A stretch of 64,000 bases of DNA, from positions 6,696,001-6,760,000 of the forward strand of contig NZ_CP133774.1 of assembly GCF_034344865.1 (NCBI RefSeq), written 5' to 3'. Position 1 is the stretch's first letter; every line of letters starts with the position of its first letter. The DNA is from Pseudomonas sp. 10S4 (GTDB lineage: Bacteria > Pseudomonadota > Gammaproteobacteria > Pseudomonadales > Pseudomonadaceae). The translations under genes and the position numbers were made by a program. The notes under the pieces are model-generated. The model made no database searches. It was not told the origin of the DNA and saw only the letters and a list, made by a program, of their open reading frames with translations. Positions 9,365 through 17,756 of the stretch are shown here, piece by piece.

Positions 9365-9411
9365 TCCCCGGCACCGTTCTTTTGTGGTGTGGTTACCCAT
9401 CAAAAAATGGA

Positions 9412-9544
9412 TTGTGGCGAGGGGCTTGCCCCGTTGGGCTGCGAAGCAGCCCCAAAACCAGCAACCGCGCCCCTTCAGACACACCTCAGCGCAGGTTTTA
9501 CGACTGCTGTGCAGCCGAGCGGGAGCAAGCTCCCTCGCCACAGG
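9412..9544. repeat. REP element pair, class B
   Basis: GTGGCGAGGGGCTTGCCCC arm and an inverted GGGAGCAAGCTCCCTCGCCA arm; the arms differ, so they could not form a perfect hairpin with each other. Lies between ampC and the SDR gene. Confidence 0.85.
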
Positions 9545-9685
9545 GGTGGTTACCAATCAAATAACCGGTTGGAACGCGACCTTGTGGTCAGGGAGTTAGT
9601 GCAGGACACAAGTTTAGCGATCTCTTGAACTAGGCTAACCGCCACGCAGTCATCCCTCTTATCTCCCTTCAAGAGCGATCCCTCC

Positions 9686-10480
9686 ATGAACATCGATCTC
9701 TCCACCAAAACCGCCCTTATCACCGGCTCCACCCAAGGCATCGGTTTTACCATCGCCAAAGGCCTGGCCCTGTCCGGTGCCGAGGTGGTGATCAACGGCC
9801 GCAAGCAAGACGCTGTCGACGCCGCTGTCACCCAACTCAAGCACCTGCTCCCCTCCGCCAACGTGCGTGGCATCGCTGCCGATGTCGGCACCGCCGAGGG
9901 GTGTAAAGCGATGGTCGCGGCGCTGCCCCGCGTGGATATTCTGGTGAACAACGTCGGGATCTACGGTCCGCAGGATTTCTTCGAAACCGACGATGATGTC
10001 TGGGAGAAGTTCTTCGAAGTGAACGTGATGTCCGGGGTGCGGCTGTCCCGGGCCTATCTTCAGGACATGGCCAAAAACGGTTGGGGCCGGGTGGTGTTTA
10101 TCTCGTCCGAGTCGGCGCTGAATATTCCGGCGGACATGATTCATTACGGGTTTACCAAGACTTCCAACCTGTCGATTTCCCGTGGTTTGGCCAAGCGCAT
10201 GGCCGGCACCGGGGTGACGGTGAATGCGGTTCTGCCGGGGCCGACGTTGTCCGAGGGTTTGCAGGACATGCTGAAGGATGCGCAGCAAAAATCCGGTGAG
10301 CCGATTGAAAAAGTGGCGGCGGACTTTGTGATGGCAAACCGTCCGACGTCAATCATTCAACGGGCGGCGAGTATGGAGGAAGTGGCGAATATGGTCGTTT
10401 ATGTGGTGTCGCCACAGGCGTCGGCCACTACCGGCGCGGCGCTGCGGGTCGACGGCGGAGTCGTGGACACCATCGCCTGA
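9686..10480 (+). CDS. SDR-family oxidoreductase
   Basis: A 264-residue classical short-chain dehydrogenase/reductase. The nucleotide-binding motif TGSTQGIG is at residues 14-21, NNVG near 90, the catalytic serines in FISSESA near 139-145 and the YxxxK pair (HYGFTKTS) near 153-157, so an NAD(P)H-dependent oxidoreductase with all key residues is expected. The C-terminus (GAALRVDGGVVDTIA) is typical. The substrate cannot be told. It stands alone between a class B REP and a class A REPIN and is convergent with the DUF4174 gene. Confidence 0.85.
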   Translation: MNIDLSTKTALITGSTQGIGFTIAKGLALSGAEVVINGRKQDAVDAAVTQLKHLLPSANVRGIAADVGTAEGCKAMVAALPRVDILVNNVGIYGPQDFFETDDDVWEKFFEVNVMSGVRLSRAYLQDMAKNGWGRVVFISSESALNIPADMIHYGFTKTSNLSISRGLAKRMAGTGVTVNAVLPGPTLSEGLQDMLKDAQQKSGEPIEKVAADFVMANRPTSIIQRAASMEEVANMVVYVVSPQASATTGAALRVDGGVVDTIA

Positions 10481-10497
10481 CCGGGTCACCACAAAAC

Positions 10498-10590
10498 CTG
10501 TGGGAGCGGGCTTGCTCGCGAAAGCGGTGTGTCAGGCAACATCAATACTGAATGTTCAGCCGCTTTCGCGAGCAAGCTTCGCTCCTACAG
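10498..10590. repeat. REPIN, class A
   Basis: Inverted GGGAGCGGGCTTGCTCGCGA arms between the convergent SDR and DUF4174 genes; the right arm carries the AAGCTTCGCTCCTACAG variant. Confidence 0.9.
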
Positions 10591-10598
10591 GTGATTAA

Positions 10599-11162
10599 TC
10601 AATCATCCGGCTGCTCAACCGGTTTGGCAGGCTTGGCCGGTTTACCCGATTTGGTGCCCTTGGCCCCTTTGGTCGTGGCCGGTTCGGCAGCTACTGGTGG
10701 CGGGGTCGGCGGCGCAAGCTCTTTCTCGGCCGCCGGCAGGGCGTCGATGGTGTCGAAGACTTTCTTCAAGTCGACTGACTTCGATTCCTCCCCCGAACTC
10801 TCAAGCTTCGTCTCGCCATCCTTGCCCACCAGGATGACTTTGGGCAACGCCCCGGCACCGAGTTTCAGCGAACGGATGAGCGCCATGGTGTCCTGCTGGC
10901 CGAGATCCTTACCATCAAGCTGACCGAACATGTTCAACACGCTGTAGACCTTGATATTGCGCTGGGCGATCCCCTGTTTGTTGGCCGGATCCTCCAACGA
11001 CTTTTTCAGGCTCACCCAGACCGGGTCGACGGTACTGGGTGCGATTACGATTAGCGGTCGGGCCCTGCCCACATCCGCAGCCAGGGGTGAGTCGCTGTCG
11101 GCGGCGAACAGGGGGCCGGCGAATGCCAGCAGAGTAGCCAGGGTCAATGACCTGATGAGCAT
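10599..11162 (-). CDS. Exported DUF4174 protein
   Basis: A 187-residue protein with a Sec signal peptide (MLIRSLTLATLLAFAGPLFA) followed by a DUF4174 domain (about residues 30-140, including RPLIVIAPSTVDPVW and LPKVILVGKDGETKLES), a thioredoxin-like fold without the redox CxxC pair. The tail is low-complexity, rich in Lys, Pro and Ala (KPAKPAKPVEQPDD). The ATG at 11162 is chosen over the ATG two codons earlier because AAGGAG ends six bases upstream of it, whereas it abuts the first one. Cellular role unknown; periplasmic location is inferred. Confidence 0.8.
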   Translation of the reverse strand: MLIRSLTLATLLAFAGPLFAADSDSPLAADVGRARPLIVIAPSTVDPVWVSLKKSLEDPANKQGIAQRNIKVYSVLNMFGQLDGKDLGQQDTMALIRSLKLGAGALPKVILVGKDGETKLESSGEESKSVDLKKVFDTIDALPAAEKELAPPTPPPVAAEPATTKGAKGTKSGKPAKPAKPVEQPDD

Positions 11163-11389
11163 GCGCATCTCCTTTTGATATCCACGCTCTAATGATTGCG
11201 CATCGCGGCGATCGTTCCGGGTGACGATCCACGAATATGTTTCGCGTTGACCAAAGCTTAGGTCAGGGCCGGCATTGCGCAACAGACTGTGAAGGATTGT
11301 GAGCAGCAATTGATTACGGTTTATGTGCGCTTTATGGTGGAGTTCCCGGCCTGCGAACGCATCGTCGGCACCCGGAAAAGGAGTTTCAG

Positions 11390-11857
11390 TTGGCCATTCA
11401 TCTCGACTACCTCTGCGATCACCCCGCCCTGATCGCCGAATTCGCCGAACTCAATTTCAACGAGTGGGGCCATTACAAACCCGGCAATACCCTTGAGGCA
11501 CAAACCGAACACATGCGCGCCAGTTGCGGCAGAGGTTCGGTGCCGACGGTGGTGGTGGCCATCGAAGACTCGCAATTGCTTGGCGGCGCCCTGCTGCTGG
11601 CCCACGATCTGGACTCACGCCCGCAGTTGACGCCTTGGCTGGCCGGGGTCTACGTCAAGCCCGAACACCGTGGCCGAGGAATTCCCTCGCAACTGGTGAC
11701 ACGCATTGTTGAGGAAGCCGCGCAGGTCGGTGTGCCGGAACTCTATCTGTGTACCCCCAACGCTCAAGCGCTGTACGCCAAACTGGGCTGGGAAGAAATT
11801 GAAGAAGTGGACGACAACGGCCTGGTCACGGTGATGAAGCGCAGCACTGCGCCTTGA
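11390..11857 (+). CDS. GNAT-family N-acetyltransferase
   Basis: A 155-residue acetyltransferase of the GNAT fold. The acetyl-CoA loop is visible as GVYVKPEHRGRGIPSQLV near residues 86-103, preceded by a VVVAIEDSQLLGGALLL strand-turn-strand. The start is a TTG at 11390, supported by AAAGGAG seven bases upstream; there is no ATG nearby. The substrate is unknown. Its 3' end meets the decayed bphP stub head-on, so the deletion that removed bphP ended just beyond this gene's stop codon. Confidence 0.85.
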   Translation: MAIHLDYLCDHPALIAEFAELNFNEWGHYKPGNTLEAQTEHMRASCGRGSVPTVVVAIEDSQLLGGALLLAHDLDSRPQLTPWLAGVYVKPEHRGRGIPSQLVTRIVEEAAQVGVPELYLCTPNAQALYAKLGWEEIEEVDDNGLVTVMKRSTAP

Positions 11858-11877
11858 TCAACACCGAGAGCTATCTG

Positions 11878-12024
11878 TGGTGAGGCGTTTGCCGATGATC
11901 AACTCAGGTTCACTCAGCGTCAGCAGCACGCCTTGGGGCCGGATCGCTCCCGGAATGCGGATCGATCGCCTCACTGACGCATTGGGCGAGCGGTATCGAG
12001 TTGCCCGGCGCTCAGGCGGCTCAT
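11878..12024 (-). pseudogene. bphP: Bacteriophytochrome BphP, N-terminal remnant
   Basis: Directly after bphO, with an ATGA stop/start overlap, a frame begins MSRLSAGQLDTA and then stops after five altered codons. With two small frame corrections the sequence continues as QCVSEAI and RIPGAIRPQGVLLTLSEPEL, which is the extreme N-terminus of bacteriophytochromes, including the Cys that binds biliverdin. Similarity ends near 11878, 21 bp from the GNAT stop. PAS/GAF/PHY and kinase domains are entirely absent. This is a relic of a bphO-bphP operon: a real gene loss, since a sequencing slip cannot remove over 600 codons. Confidence 0.8.
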
Positions 12025-12620
12025 TGCAACACCTTACAGTTCTCAAGCCAGTCCTCGAACGCCTTGAAGGTCGCCTCGGCCGCCACCACCGATTGCGCAC
12101 GTTCGGCAGGGTTACGTACTTCATACAGACAGGCCAGAAAGCCTCGCCACATCATCAAGGTCGACGCGCCATACACCGCGAAAAACCGCCCACCTCGGTG
12201 TTCATCAATCCCCAGGCGCGAGTACAACCCGTTGCGTAGGGATTGTCCGCCCAGGGTTGCGCCCTCCAGGACATACAACACGCCCAGTACGTCAGCAACC
12301 GTGGTGATTTTCAGGGAAAACCGGCACAGGGGAATCGCCACAATCTCATCCACATCCAGGCCCAATGCATTCAGGTCGGCTTCCAGGGAGGGGGTTTTGC
12401 TGCGAATCAGCCAGTTCAGGTCAGGAATGGTCATTGCCAGTTGGAACAGCAGGTTTTCCAGTGGCCGATAGAAACCGTAATAGGCTTCGATCAGTCGGGT
12501 ATAGAGGCTTTGATCAGCCGTATAGAACGGGATGCGTTTATCCAACAACTGGTGCTGCTGGGTGGTGGCGATGCGCAGCTCGCTGAGAATCAGCGGCAGG
12601 CTTTTTGGCGGGGCGGTCAT
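12021..12620 (-). CDS. bphO: Biliverdin-producing heme oxygenase (BphO type)
   Basis: A 199-residue all-helical heme oxygenase. The probable axial ligand is His23 in RIATTQQHQLLDKRI, and the distal helix with glycines is seen in VLYVLEGATLGGQSL. The enzyme opens heme to biliverdin with release of iron and CO. In pseudomonads this subtype usually supplies biliverdin to the phytochrome encoded next to it; here that partner is only a stub, so the enzyme is intact but apparently orphaned. Start at 12620 overlaps the stop of a 23-codon ORF (TCATGACC); the frame is open back to 12638 via TTG. Expression probably relies on coupling, as no clear ribosome site precedes the ATG. Confidence 0.85.
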   Translation of the reverse strand: MTAPPKSLPLILSELRIATTQQHQLLDKRIPFYTADQSLYTRLIEAYYGFYRPLENLLFQLAMTIPDLNWLIRSKTPSLEADLNALGLDVDEIVAIPLCRFSLKITTVADVLGVLYVLEGATLGGQSLRNGLYSRLGIDEHRGGRFFAVYGASTLMMWRGFLACLYEVRNPAERAQSVVAAEATFKAFEDWLENCKVLQ

Positions 12621-12688
12621 GACAACGCGTCGAGGCAATACCAGGCGGTGTGGAGTTGATGCTCAGCGGCGTCGATTAACGCGTGCAC
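12617..12688 (-). CDS. Possible 23-residue ORF coupled to bphO
   Basis: A GTG at 12688, five bases after GAGGTGA, opens a 23-codon frame (VHALIDAAEHQLHTAWYCL, then DALS) ending in TGA that overlaps the bphO ATG. The peptide is amphipathic, with His, Trp, Tyr and Cys. It may be a leader whose translation delivers ribosomes to bphO, or the tail of a decayed gene. No family recognised. Confidence 0.35.
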   Translation of the reverse strand: MHALIDAAEHQLHTAWYCLDALS

Positions 12689-12845
12689 ATGTCACCTCTT
12701 CCTGATCAATCACGGGGGAGTGCCGACAGGTCATCCGCGCATGAATGAAAGGCAGGCTTTGCACCGTAGCATCTATGTGCGGGGAGAAGGGGTTGTTTTT
12801 CAGGCACTCCGCAGTGAAAAAACTGATTGTTTTGTCAGGAGCAAT

Positions 12846-12980
12846 CTGTGGCGAGGGAGCTTGCTCCCGCTGGGTCGCGAAGCGGCCCCAATCCAATCGC
12901 CTACGATCCTCCAGAAAGACCGCGCTGGCCGTATTACGACTGCTCCGCAGCCGAGCGGGAGCAAGCTCCCTCGCCACAGG
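12846..12980. repeat. REP element pair, class B
   Basis: Inverted GTGGCGAGGGAGCTTGCTCC arms with the GGGTCGCGAAGCGGCCC inner palindrome. The flanking 12689-12845 stretch, upstream of bphO, holds no recognisable gene and presumably the bphO promoter. Confidence 0.85.
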
Positions 12981-13011
12981 TCATGGTTAGATCAACAGGA
13001 TTTTGGGTGGA

Positions 13012-13797
13012 TCAAAACGCCAATTTATAGCCGATCAACACCAGCATCGTCGCCAGGCACGGGCGCAGCAGTTCGTCGGAAATGCGGCCGGTCAGGTGGC
13101 TGCCCAGCCAGATCCCGGGAAGCGAACCGACCAGCAGGAAACCCAGCACATGCCAATCCATATTGCCCATGCTCGCATGGCCAAGGCCAGCGACCAGCGT
13201 CAGGGGCACGGCGTGGGCGATTTCCGTGCCGACCAGGCGGCGGGTCGGCAGCAGCGGATAAAGGATGAACAGCGCCACGGTGCCCAAGGCGCCGGCACCG
13301 ATGGAGGTCAGGGCAACCATCGTTCCGAGGATCAGGCCAGTGATGACCGTCAGCACGTTCAGGCGCGTGCCGCTGGGGTTGTAGTTGCCACCGGCGCGTT
13401 TGTGAGCGAAGTCGAGCAGGCGTTTTTTGAAGAAAATCGCCAGGGCTGTGGCAAACAGCACGAAGCCCAGGGCTTGCTTGATGATGGCGTTCATCGCCTC
13501 GGGCGCGGTGTGCAGGCTGCTCAGAAACCACAGGGTCATGGCCACCGCTGGCACGCTGCCGAGGGTCAGCCAACCGGTGATTGCCCAATCGATGTTCTTG
13601 TTCTTGCGGTGCACCAGCACGCCGCTGGATTTGGTGATGGCCGCGTACAGCAAGTCCGTGCCTACCGCGGTGGCCGGGTTGACGCCGAACCACAACAGGA
13701 TCGGCGTCATCAGCGAACCGCCGCCCACGCCGGTCATCCCGACGATAAAGCCAACCACCAAGCCTGCAACGACTAATCCGAAATTACCGAAATCCAT
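13012..13797 (-). CDS. TauE/SafE (DUF81) family permease
   Basis: A 261-residue inner-membrane protein with about eight helices. The twofold family pattern is visible: FIVGMTGVGGGSLMTPIL near the N-terminus and MVALTSIGAGALGTVALF in the second half, both rich in small residues and probably lining an anion path. Family members export sulfite, sulfoacetate or related sulfur anions; the substrate here is unknown, and no sulfur genes are adjacent. The ATG at 13797 is used; a GTG four codons upstream (13809) is an alternative. Confidence 0.85.
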   Translation of the reverse strand: MDFGNFGLVVAGLVVGFIVGMTGVGGGSLMTPILLWFGVNPATAVGTDLLYAAITKSSGVLVHRKNKNIDWAITGWLTLGSVPAVAMTLWFLSSLHTAPEAMNAIIKQALGFVLFATALAIFFKKRLLDFAHKRAGGNYNPSGTRLNVLTVITGLILGTMVALTSIGAGALGTVALFILYPLLPTRRLVGTEIAHAVPLTLVAGLGHASMGNMDWHVLGFLLVGSLPGIWLGSHLTGRISDELLRPCLATMLVLIGYKLAF

Positions 13798-13913
13798 TAA
13801 CACGCCCACAAAAAACGCATGAAAAAACTGGTCCGCAGCATAGCGATTTTTCTTATAACTACTTATATCGATGCGGTCTATCGTTATGTCTAAAACCCAG
13901 AAAACACATCAAT

Positions 13914-14005
13914 CCTGTAGGAGCGAAGCTTGCTCGCGAAGGCCGTGTCAGTCGATACAGAGGTTGAATGATGGTCCGCCTTCGCGAGCAAGCTTCGCTC
14001 CTACA
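13914..14005. repeat. REPIN, class A
   Basis: Inverted TGTAGGAGCGAAGCTTGCTC-type arms, the AAGCTTCGCTCCTAC variant, between the TauE gene promoter side and the 3' end of the MFS gene. Confidence 0.9.
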
Positions 14006-14017
14006 TGGATTGGGTTG

Positions 14018-15233
14018 TCAGTGCACCCGCCGTCCTGGCTTGAAGCTGTGGTGGCGATTGATCCACACCGTGGCGAAGGCAATCAGCGACAGGACCAGCA
14101 GTGCCCATGGAAATGAAATGACCCCGACGCGGTCCAGCAGCAGGCCACCAAACAGGCCGCCCCCGGCGATGGCGACGTTCCAGGAGGTGGTGAGCATGGC
14201 TTGCACCACGTCGACGTGTTCACCCGCCGAGTCTGCCGCCGCTGTCAGCAACAGCGTGGCCGAGCCGCCAAACGACAGCCCCCACACCGCCACGCAGGCA
14301 CAGACCACCCACGGCGACGACATGGCCACGGCCAACACCAGCGCCGTCAATGCAAACACCGCCAGGCTGATCAACGTCAGTTTGCGCAACCAGCGGTCTA
14401 CCAGTACGCCAGTGATCCAGATCCCCGCCAGCGAACTGATGCCGAACACCAGCAGCACCAGGTCCACCCGCTCGCCCAGCCCGGACTGCACCAGGAACGG
14501 CGCGATATAGGTGTAAAGAATGTTGTGCCCGAGCATCCACGTCAGCACGACGAATAGCACCGGCCGTACTCCCGGCATGCGGAACACCTCGGCCAGGGGC
14601 AAGCGCTGGGTGTCGGTCTGGCCGGGTTTGTCCGGCACAACCAGCACAATCCACGCCGCCAGCCCCAGCGCCAGCGCCGACATGATGCCGAACGAGGCAC
14701 GCCAACCGATCAGGTTGCCGAGCCAGGTGCCCGCCGGGGTGCCCAAGGACAGCGCAATCGGTGTACCGAGCATCGCGATCGCCAGGGCCCTCGCCCTGCA
14801 AATGCGTGGGTACCAGCCGCCGCGCATACCCGGCCATGATTCCCCAGGACAACCCCGCCGCCATCCCGGCCAGAAACCGCGAGACCAACGTCACACCGTA
14901 ATGGGTCGACAGCGTGGTGATGGTGTTGAACACCAGAAACCCGCCAACGGTCATCAGCAGCACCGGCCGACGGCGCCAGCCACGGGTGGCTACCGTCAAC
15001 GGAATAGCGGCCACCAGCGAGCCGAGGGCATAGAGCGTCACGAGTTGGCCGGCCAGCACCTCACTCACGCCTAGCCCGGCACCAATTTGTGGCAGCAGGC
15101 CGGCAGGCAAGGTTTCGGTGAGGATCGCGATGAAGCCGGTCATGGCGAACGCCAACAACGCGGCATAGGGCAGTTTGTCCGTGCGAGTGCTGCGTTCCAG
15201 CAGCCCACGTTCGGCGGTGGCGTTGTCGGTCAT
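14018..15233 (-). pseudogene. MFS transporter (DHA1/sugar-efflux-like), frameshifted
   Basis: Two overlapping frames together make one 12-helix MFS pump of about 404 residues. The first part runs from MTDNATAERGLLE to YARRLVPTHLQG, and the family sequence resumes one base later as RALAIAMLGTPIALSLGTPA. The total length (1,216 bp, one more than a multiple of three) fits a single inserted base near 14790 within CAGGGCGAGGGCCC. Otherwise the coding sequence shows no decay, so this could be a recent mutation or a sequence error. If corrected, it resembles Bcr/AraJ-type efflux pumps for sugars or drugs. Confidence 0.82.
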
Positions 15234-15303
15234 GACGTCTGCGGCTCCTTCCAGTCAATGTTGACGGAAAATTGTATACAAAACCCGCGCCACTCTACCC
15301 GAT

Positions 15304-16041
15304 TCACTGCACCGGCAAGAAATTCAAAAACAACAGACTCTGCGCATAATTCAAACCGATGCGCCGATAACGCTCGTCCAGCAGCTGGGTCAGCAGGTCC
15401 AGGCGCGCGACGATCTTGCCGAATTCCACGGCGAAACTCAGGTTGCTGCCCTCCTCCGAGATTTCGTTGGAGAACAGCAACGGTTCGCCATGCTTGTTTT
15501 GCCGTTGGCTCAGGATCCACGTGGCTTTCTCGATGTTGCGCGCGGCGTTGCTGACGAAGACCGGGTTGATCGCGTCGGTCATGTAGAACTCCAGCCGATT
15601 GCCGTGGGCGGTGACCAGCATGCTGCCGATGGCATAGATGAAAGCGCCGACCCGGTCACCCAGAAACTCCGGGCTCATCGCGTAGCTCAACGCCGCCAGG
15701 TCTTTTTTGCCGCCCAGGGTCGGCAATGGCTCTTGCTGTTCGATGGCCATGCGCACCTGTTTTTCAGCCGTGCGGGCATCGAGGAAGCCGGATTTCTTCA
15801 GCTCTTCGGGGTTACGCAGATAGAGTTTGCTCATCAGCAGATAGAGGCTTTGCAGGTTGTCGTGCATCGACAACGTGGCCATGCGATCAACGCTGGTCTG
15901 GAGAAATTCCTGTGGTTTGCCTTCACGGAACTGGTTGATGACATCACTGCCCTGCTGCTGGCTGCAACCGCTGGCGAGGAGCATCGACAGACACACCAGC
16001 AGGCGAACTCGGGTTTTCAGGTGGGGTAAGACTCGAACCAT
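15304..16041 (-). CDS. Predicted lipoprotein of unknown function
   Basis: A 245-residue protein beginning MVRVLPHLKTRVRLLV, with a lipoprotein signal whose lipobox is LASGC (Cys about residue 27), so it should be lipidated and anchored in the envelope. The mature part is predominantly helical, and no domain was recognised; conserved-looking blocks include VDRMATLSMHDNLQSLYLLM and AARNIEKATWILSQRQNKHG. The upstream ATG at 16095 would add an implausible Arg-rich prefix before the signal. The downstream MFS gene on the same strand starts 71 bp further on. Confidence 0.7.
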   Translation of the reverse strand: MVRVLPHLKTRVRLLVCLSMLLASGCSQQQGSDVINQFREGKPQEFLQTSVDRMATLSMHDNLQSLYLLMSKLYLRNPEELKKSGFLDARTAEKQVRMAIEQQEPLPTLGGKKDLAALSYAMSPEFLGDRVGAFIYAIGSMLVTAHGNRLEFYMTDAINPVFVSNAARNIEKATWILSQRQNKHGEPLLFSNEISEEGSNLSFAVEFGKIVARLDLLTQLLDERYRRIGLNYAQSLLFLNFLPVQ

Positions 16042-16315
16042 GGGTGATTGGGCTGACACATTCCTGCGCGGCGGAAGTCGCCGCAGCCTGGCCATGGATA
16101 GAGCCGGTTAATTCAGAAAAGTGCAGTGTCGACGGCATCCGGGCGATCTATGGTCATGAGCACCAACAGTTTAGTCAGACTTTACAATTGAAATAGTTGC
16201 CTTATCAGCTATAAATCCAGATCAACACATCCTTTAGTATGACTAGTGAGCCATTCCTCACAACTGACTGTCAGATTTGAATACCCACTGAAAACAACAA
16301 AAAGGAAGCTCAGCC
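16042..16315. other. Intergenic region upstream of galM and the lipoprotein gene
   Basis: Divergent gap of about 270 bp, locally AT-rich from 16160 to 16310. It must hold both promoters; no REP, RNA gene or clear operator was identified. Confidence 0.5.
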
Positions 16316-17464
16316 ATGCTTCAACCCCGCTTTCTGCTTTCCGCCCTTGGACTGTCCCTAATGATCGCCACTCTACCCACCTACGCCACCGGCCTGTCCA
16401 GCGAGCACAAAGCTTTCGGCAAGACCAATGACGGCACACCCGTCGAGCAATACATCTTGCGCAACAGCCATGGTCTGCAAGCCACGGTCATTACCTACGG
16501 CGCCACGTTGCAATCGCTGAAAGTGCCGGACAGAAACGGCAAGGCCGAAGACATCGTCCTGGGTTTCGATAACGTCCAGGGTTATCAGGCTGGCACCGCG
16601 TATTTCGGCGCGACCATTGGCCGCTATGGCAATCGCCTGGCCAATGGTGCTTTTGAACTGGACGGCCAACACTATCAAGTGCCGAAAAATGACGGCCCGA
16701 ACTCCTTGCACGGAGGCACTCAAGGTTTCGACAAACACGTCTGGAAGGCTGAGCCGAGCAAAACCGATGATTCGGTGGGCGTCACCCTGACGTACCTGTC
16801 GAAGGACGGTGAAATGGGCTTTCCCGGCAACATGAAAACCGAGGTGACTTACAGCCTCACCGAGAAGAACGAACTGCGCATTGAGTACAAGGCCAGCACC
16901 GACAAACCCACCGTGCTGAACCTGACCAACCACAGTTATTTCAACCTGGCCGGCGCGGGCAATGGCGATGTGCTCAAACAACTCGTCACGTTGCACGCCG
17001 ACCATTACACCCCGGTCAACGACAAACTGATCCCCACCGGCGAACTGCTGGCGGTCAGCGGCACGCCCATGGACTTCACTCAACCGACGGCCATCGGCAA
17101 AAATATCAAGGCTGATCATCCGCAGTTGAAGTTTGCCGAGCCAAAACAAGGTGGTTTTGATTTCAACTGGGCTCTGGATGCCGAGGGTGACGTAGGTCAA
17201 CTCGCTGCCGATGTCCTCGACCCGGCCTCCGGCCGCCGCTTGCAGCTCTACACCACCGAGCCGGGCGTGCAGTTCTACACCAGCAACTTCCTCGACGGCA
17301 CGGTCAAGGGCAAGGCTGGCAAGGTTTATCCGCATTGGGGCGCGTTCACCCTGGAGACCCAGCATTATCCAGACTCGCCGAATCAGTCGAATTTCCCGAG
17401 TACGCGGTTGGATCCGGGCAAGACGTATACCCAGAGCACACTGTTCAAATTCTCCACCAAATAA
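16316..17464 (+). CDS. galM: Aldose 1-epimerase, exported
   Basis: A 382-residue galactose mutarotase that interconverts alpha and beta anomers of hexoses. A Sec signal peptide covers about residues 1-24 (LGLSLMIATLPTYATG), so it acts in the periplasm. Family motifs are present: ITYGATLQSLKVPDR, IGRYGNRLANG, the LTNHSYFNLAG segment with the catalytic His, and a late Glu in FTLETQHYPDSPN. AAAAGGA precedes the ATG. There is no galactose operon around it, so it probably serves sugar uptake generally. Confidence 0.9.
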   Translation: MLQPRFLLSALGLSLMIATLPTYATGLSSEHKAFGKTNDGTPVEQYILRNSHGLQATVITYGATLQSLKVPDRNGKAEDIVLGFDNVQGYQAGTAYFGATIGRYGNRLANGAFELDGQHYQVPKNDGPNSLHGGTQGFDKHVWKAEPSKTDDSVGVTLTYLSKDGEMGFPGNMKTEVTYSLTEKNELRIEYKASTDKPTVLNLTNHSYFNLAGAGNGDVLKQLVTLHADHYTPVNDKLIPTGELLAVSGTPMDFTQPTAIGKNIKADHPQLKFAEPKQGGFDFNWALDAEGDVGQLAADVLDPASGRRLQLYTTEPGVQFYTSNFLDGTVKGKAGKVYPHWGAFTLETQHYPDSPNQSNFPSTRLDPGKTYTQSTLFKFSTK

Positions 17465-17483
17465 CCCCCGGTTGACGCAATCC

Positions 17484-17577
17484 CTGTAGGAGCTGATCTT
17501 GCTCGCGAAGAGGCTGTGTCAGTCGGCATCACTGTTGAATGATCAACCGCATTCGCGAGCAAGCCCGCTCCCACAGT
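17484..17577. repeat. REPIN, class A (left arm degenerate)
   Basis: The right arm is standard (CGCGAGCAAGCCCGCTCCCA); the left arm has diverged (TGTAGGAGCTGATCTTGCTC). Lies between galM and the aldo/keto reductase; the remaining 180 bp to the next gene show nothing recognisable. Confidence 0.8.
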
Positions 17578-17756
17578 TGTTCGGTGGTGAACCGGGCATT
17601 CATGAACAACCACTATCCCCTGCTCGAGATAGCGGAGTGTCTGGCGACATAGATCCATCAAAGAACTGCGTCCTGCCTGCTGGAGCACGACGGAACCCAT
17701 GGGCTAATCTGCTGCCCACTGAAGTATCCATCGCGTTTCCAAAAAGGAGGTTTTTC

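Noticed and set aside
9384-9628. Short ORFs in all frames through class B repeat DNA
   Set aside because: Similar frames (GACPVGLRSSPKT-like) appear at each repeat copy, showing they are translations of the repeat, not genes.
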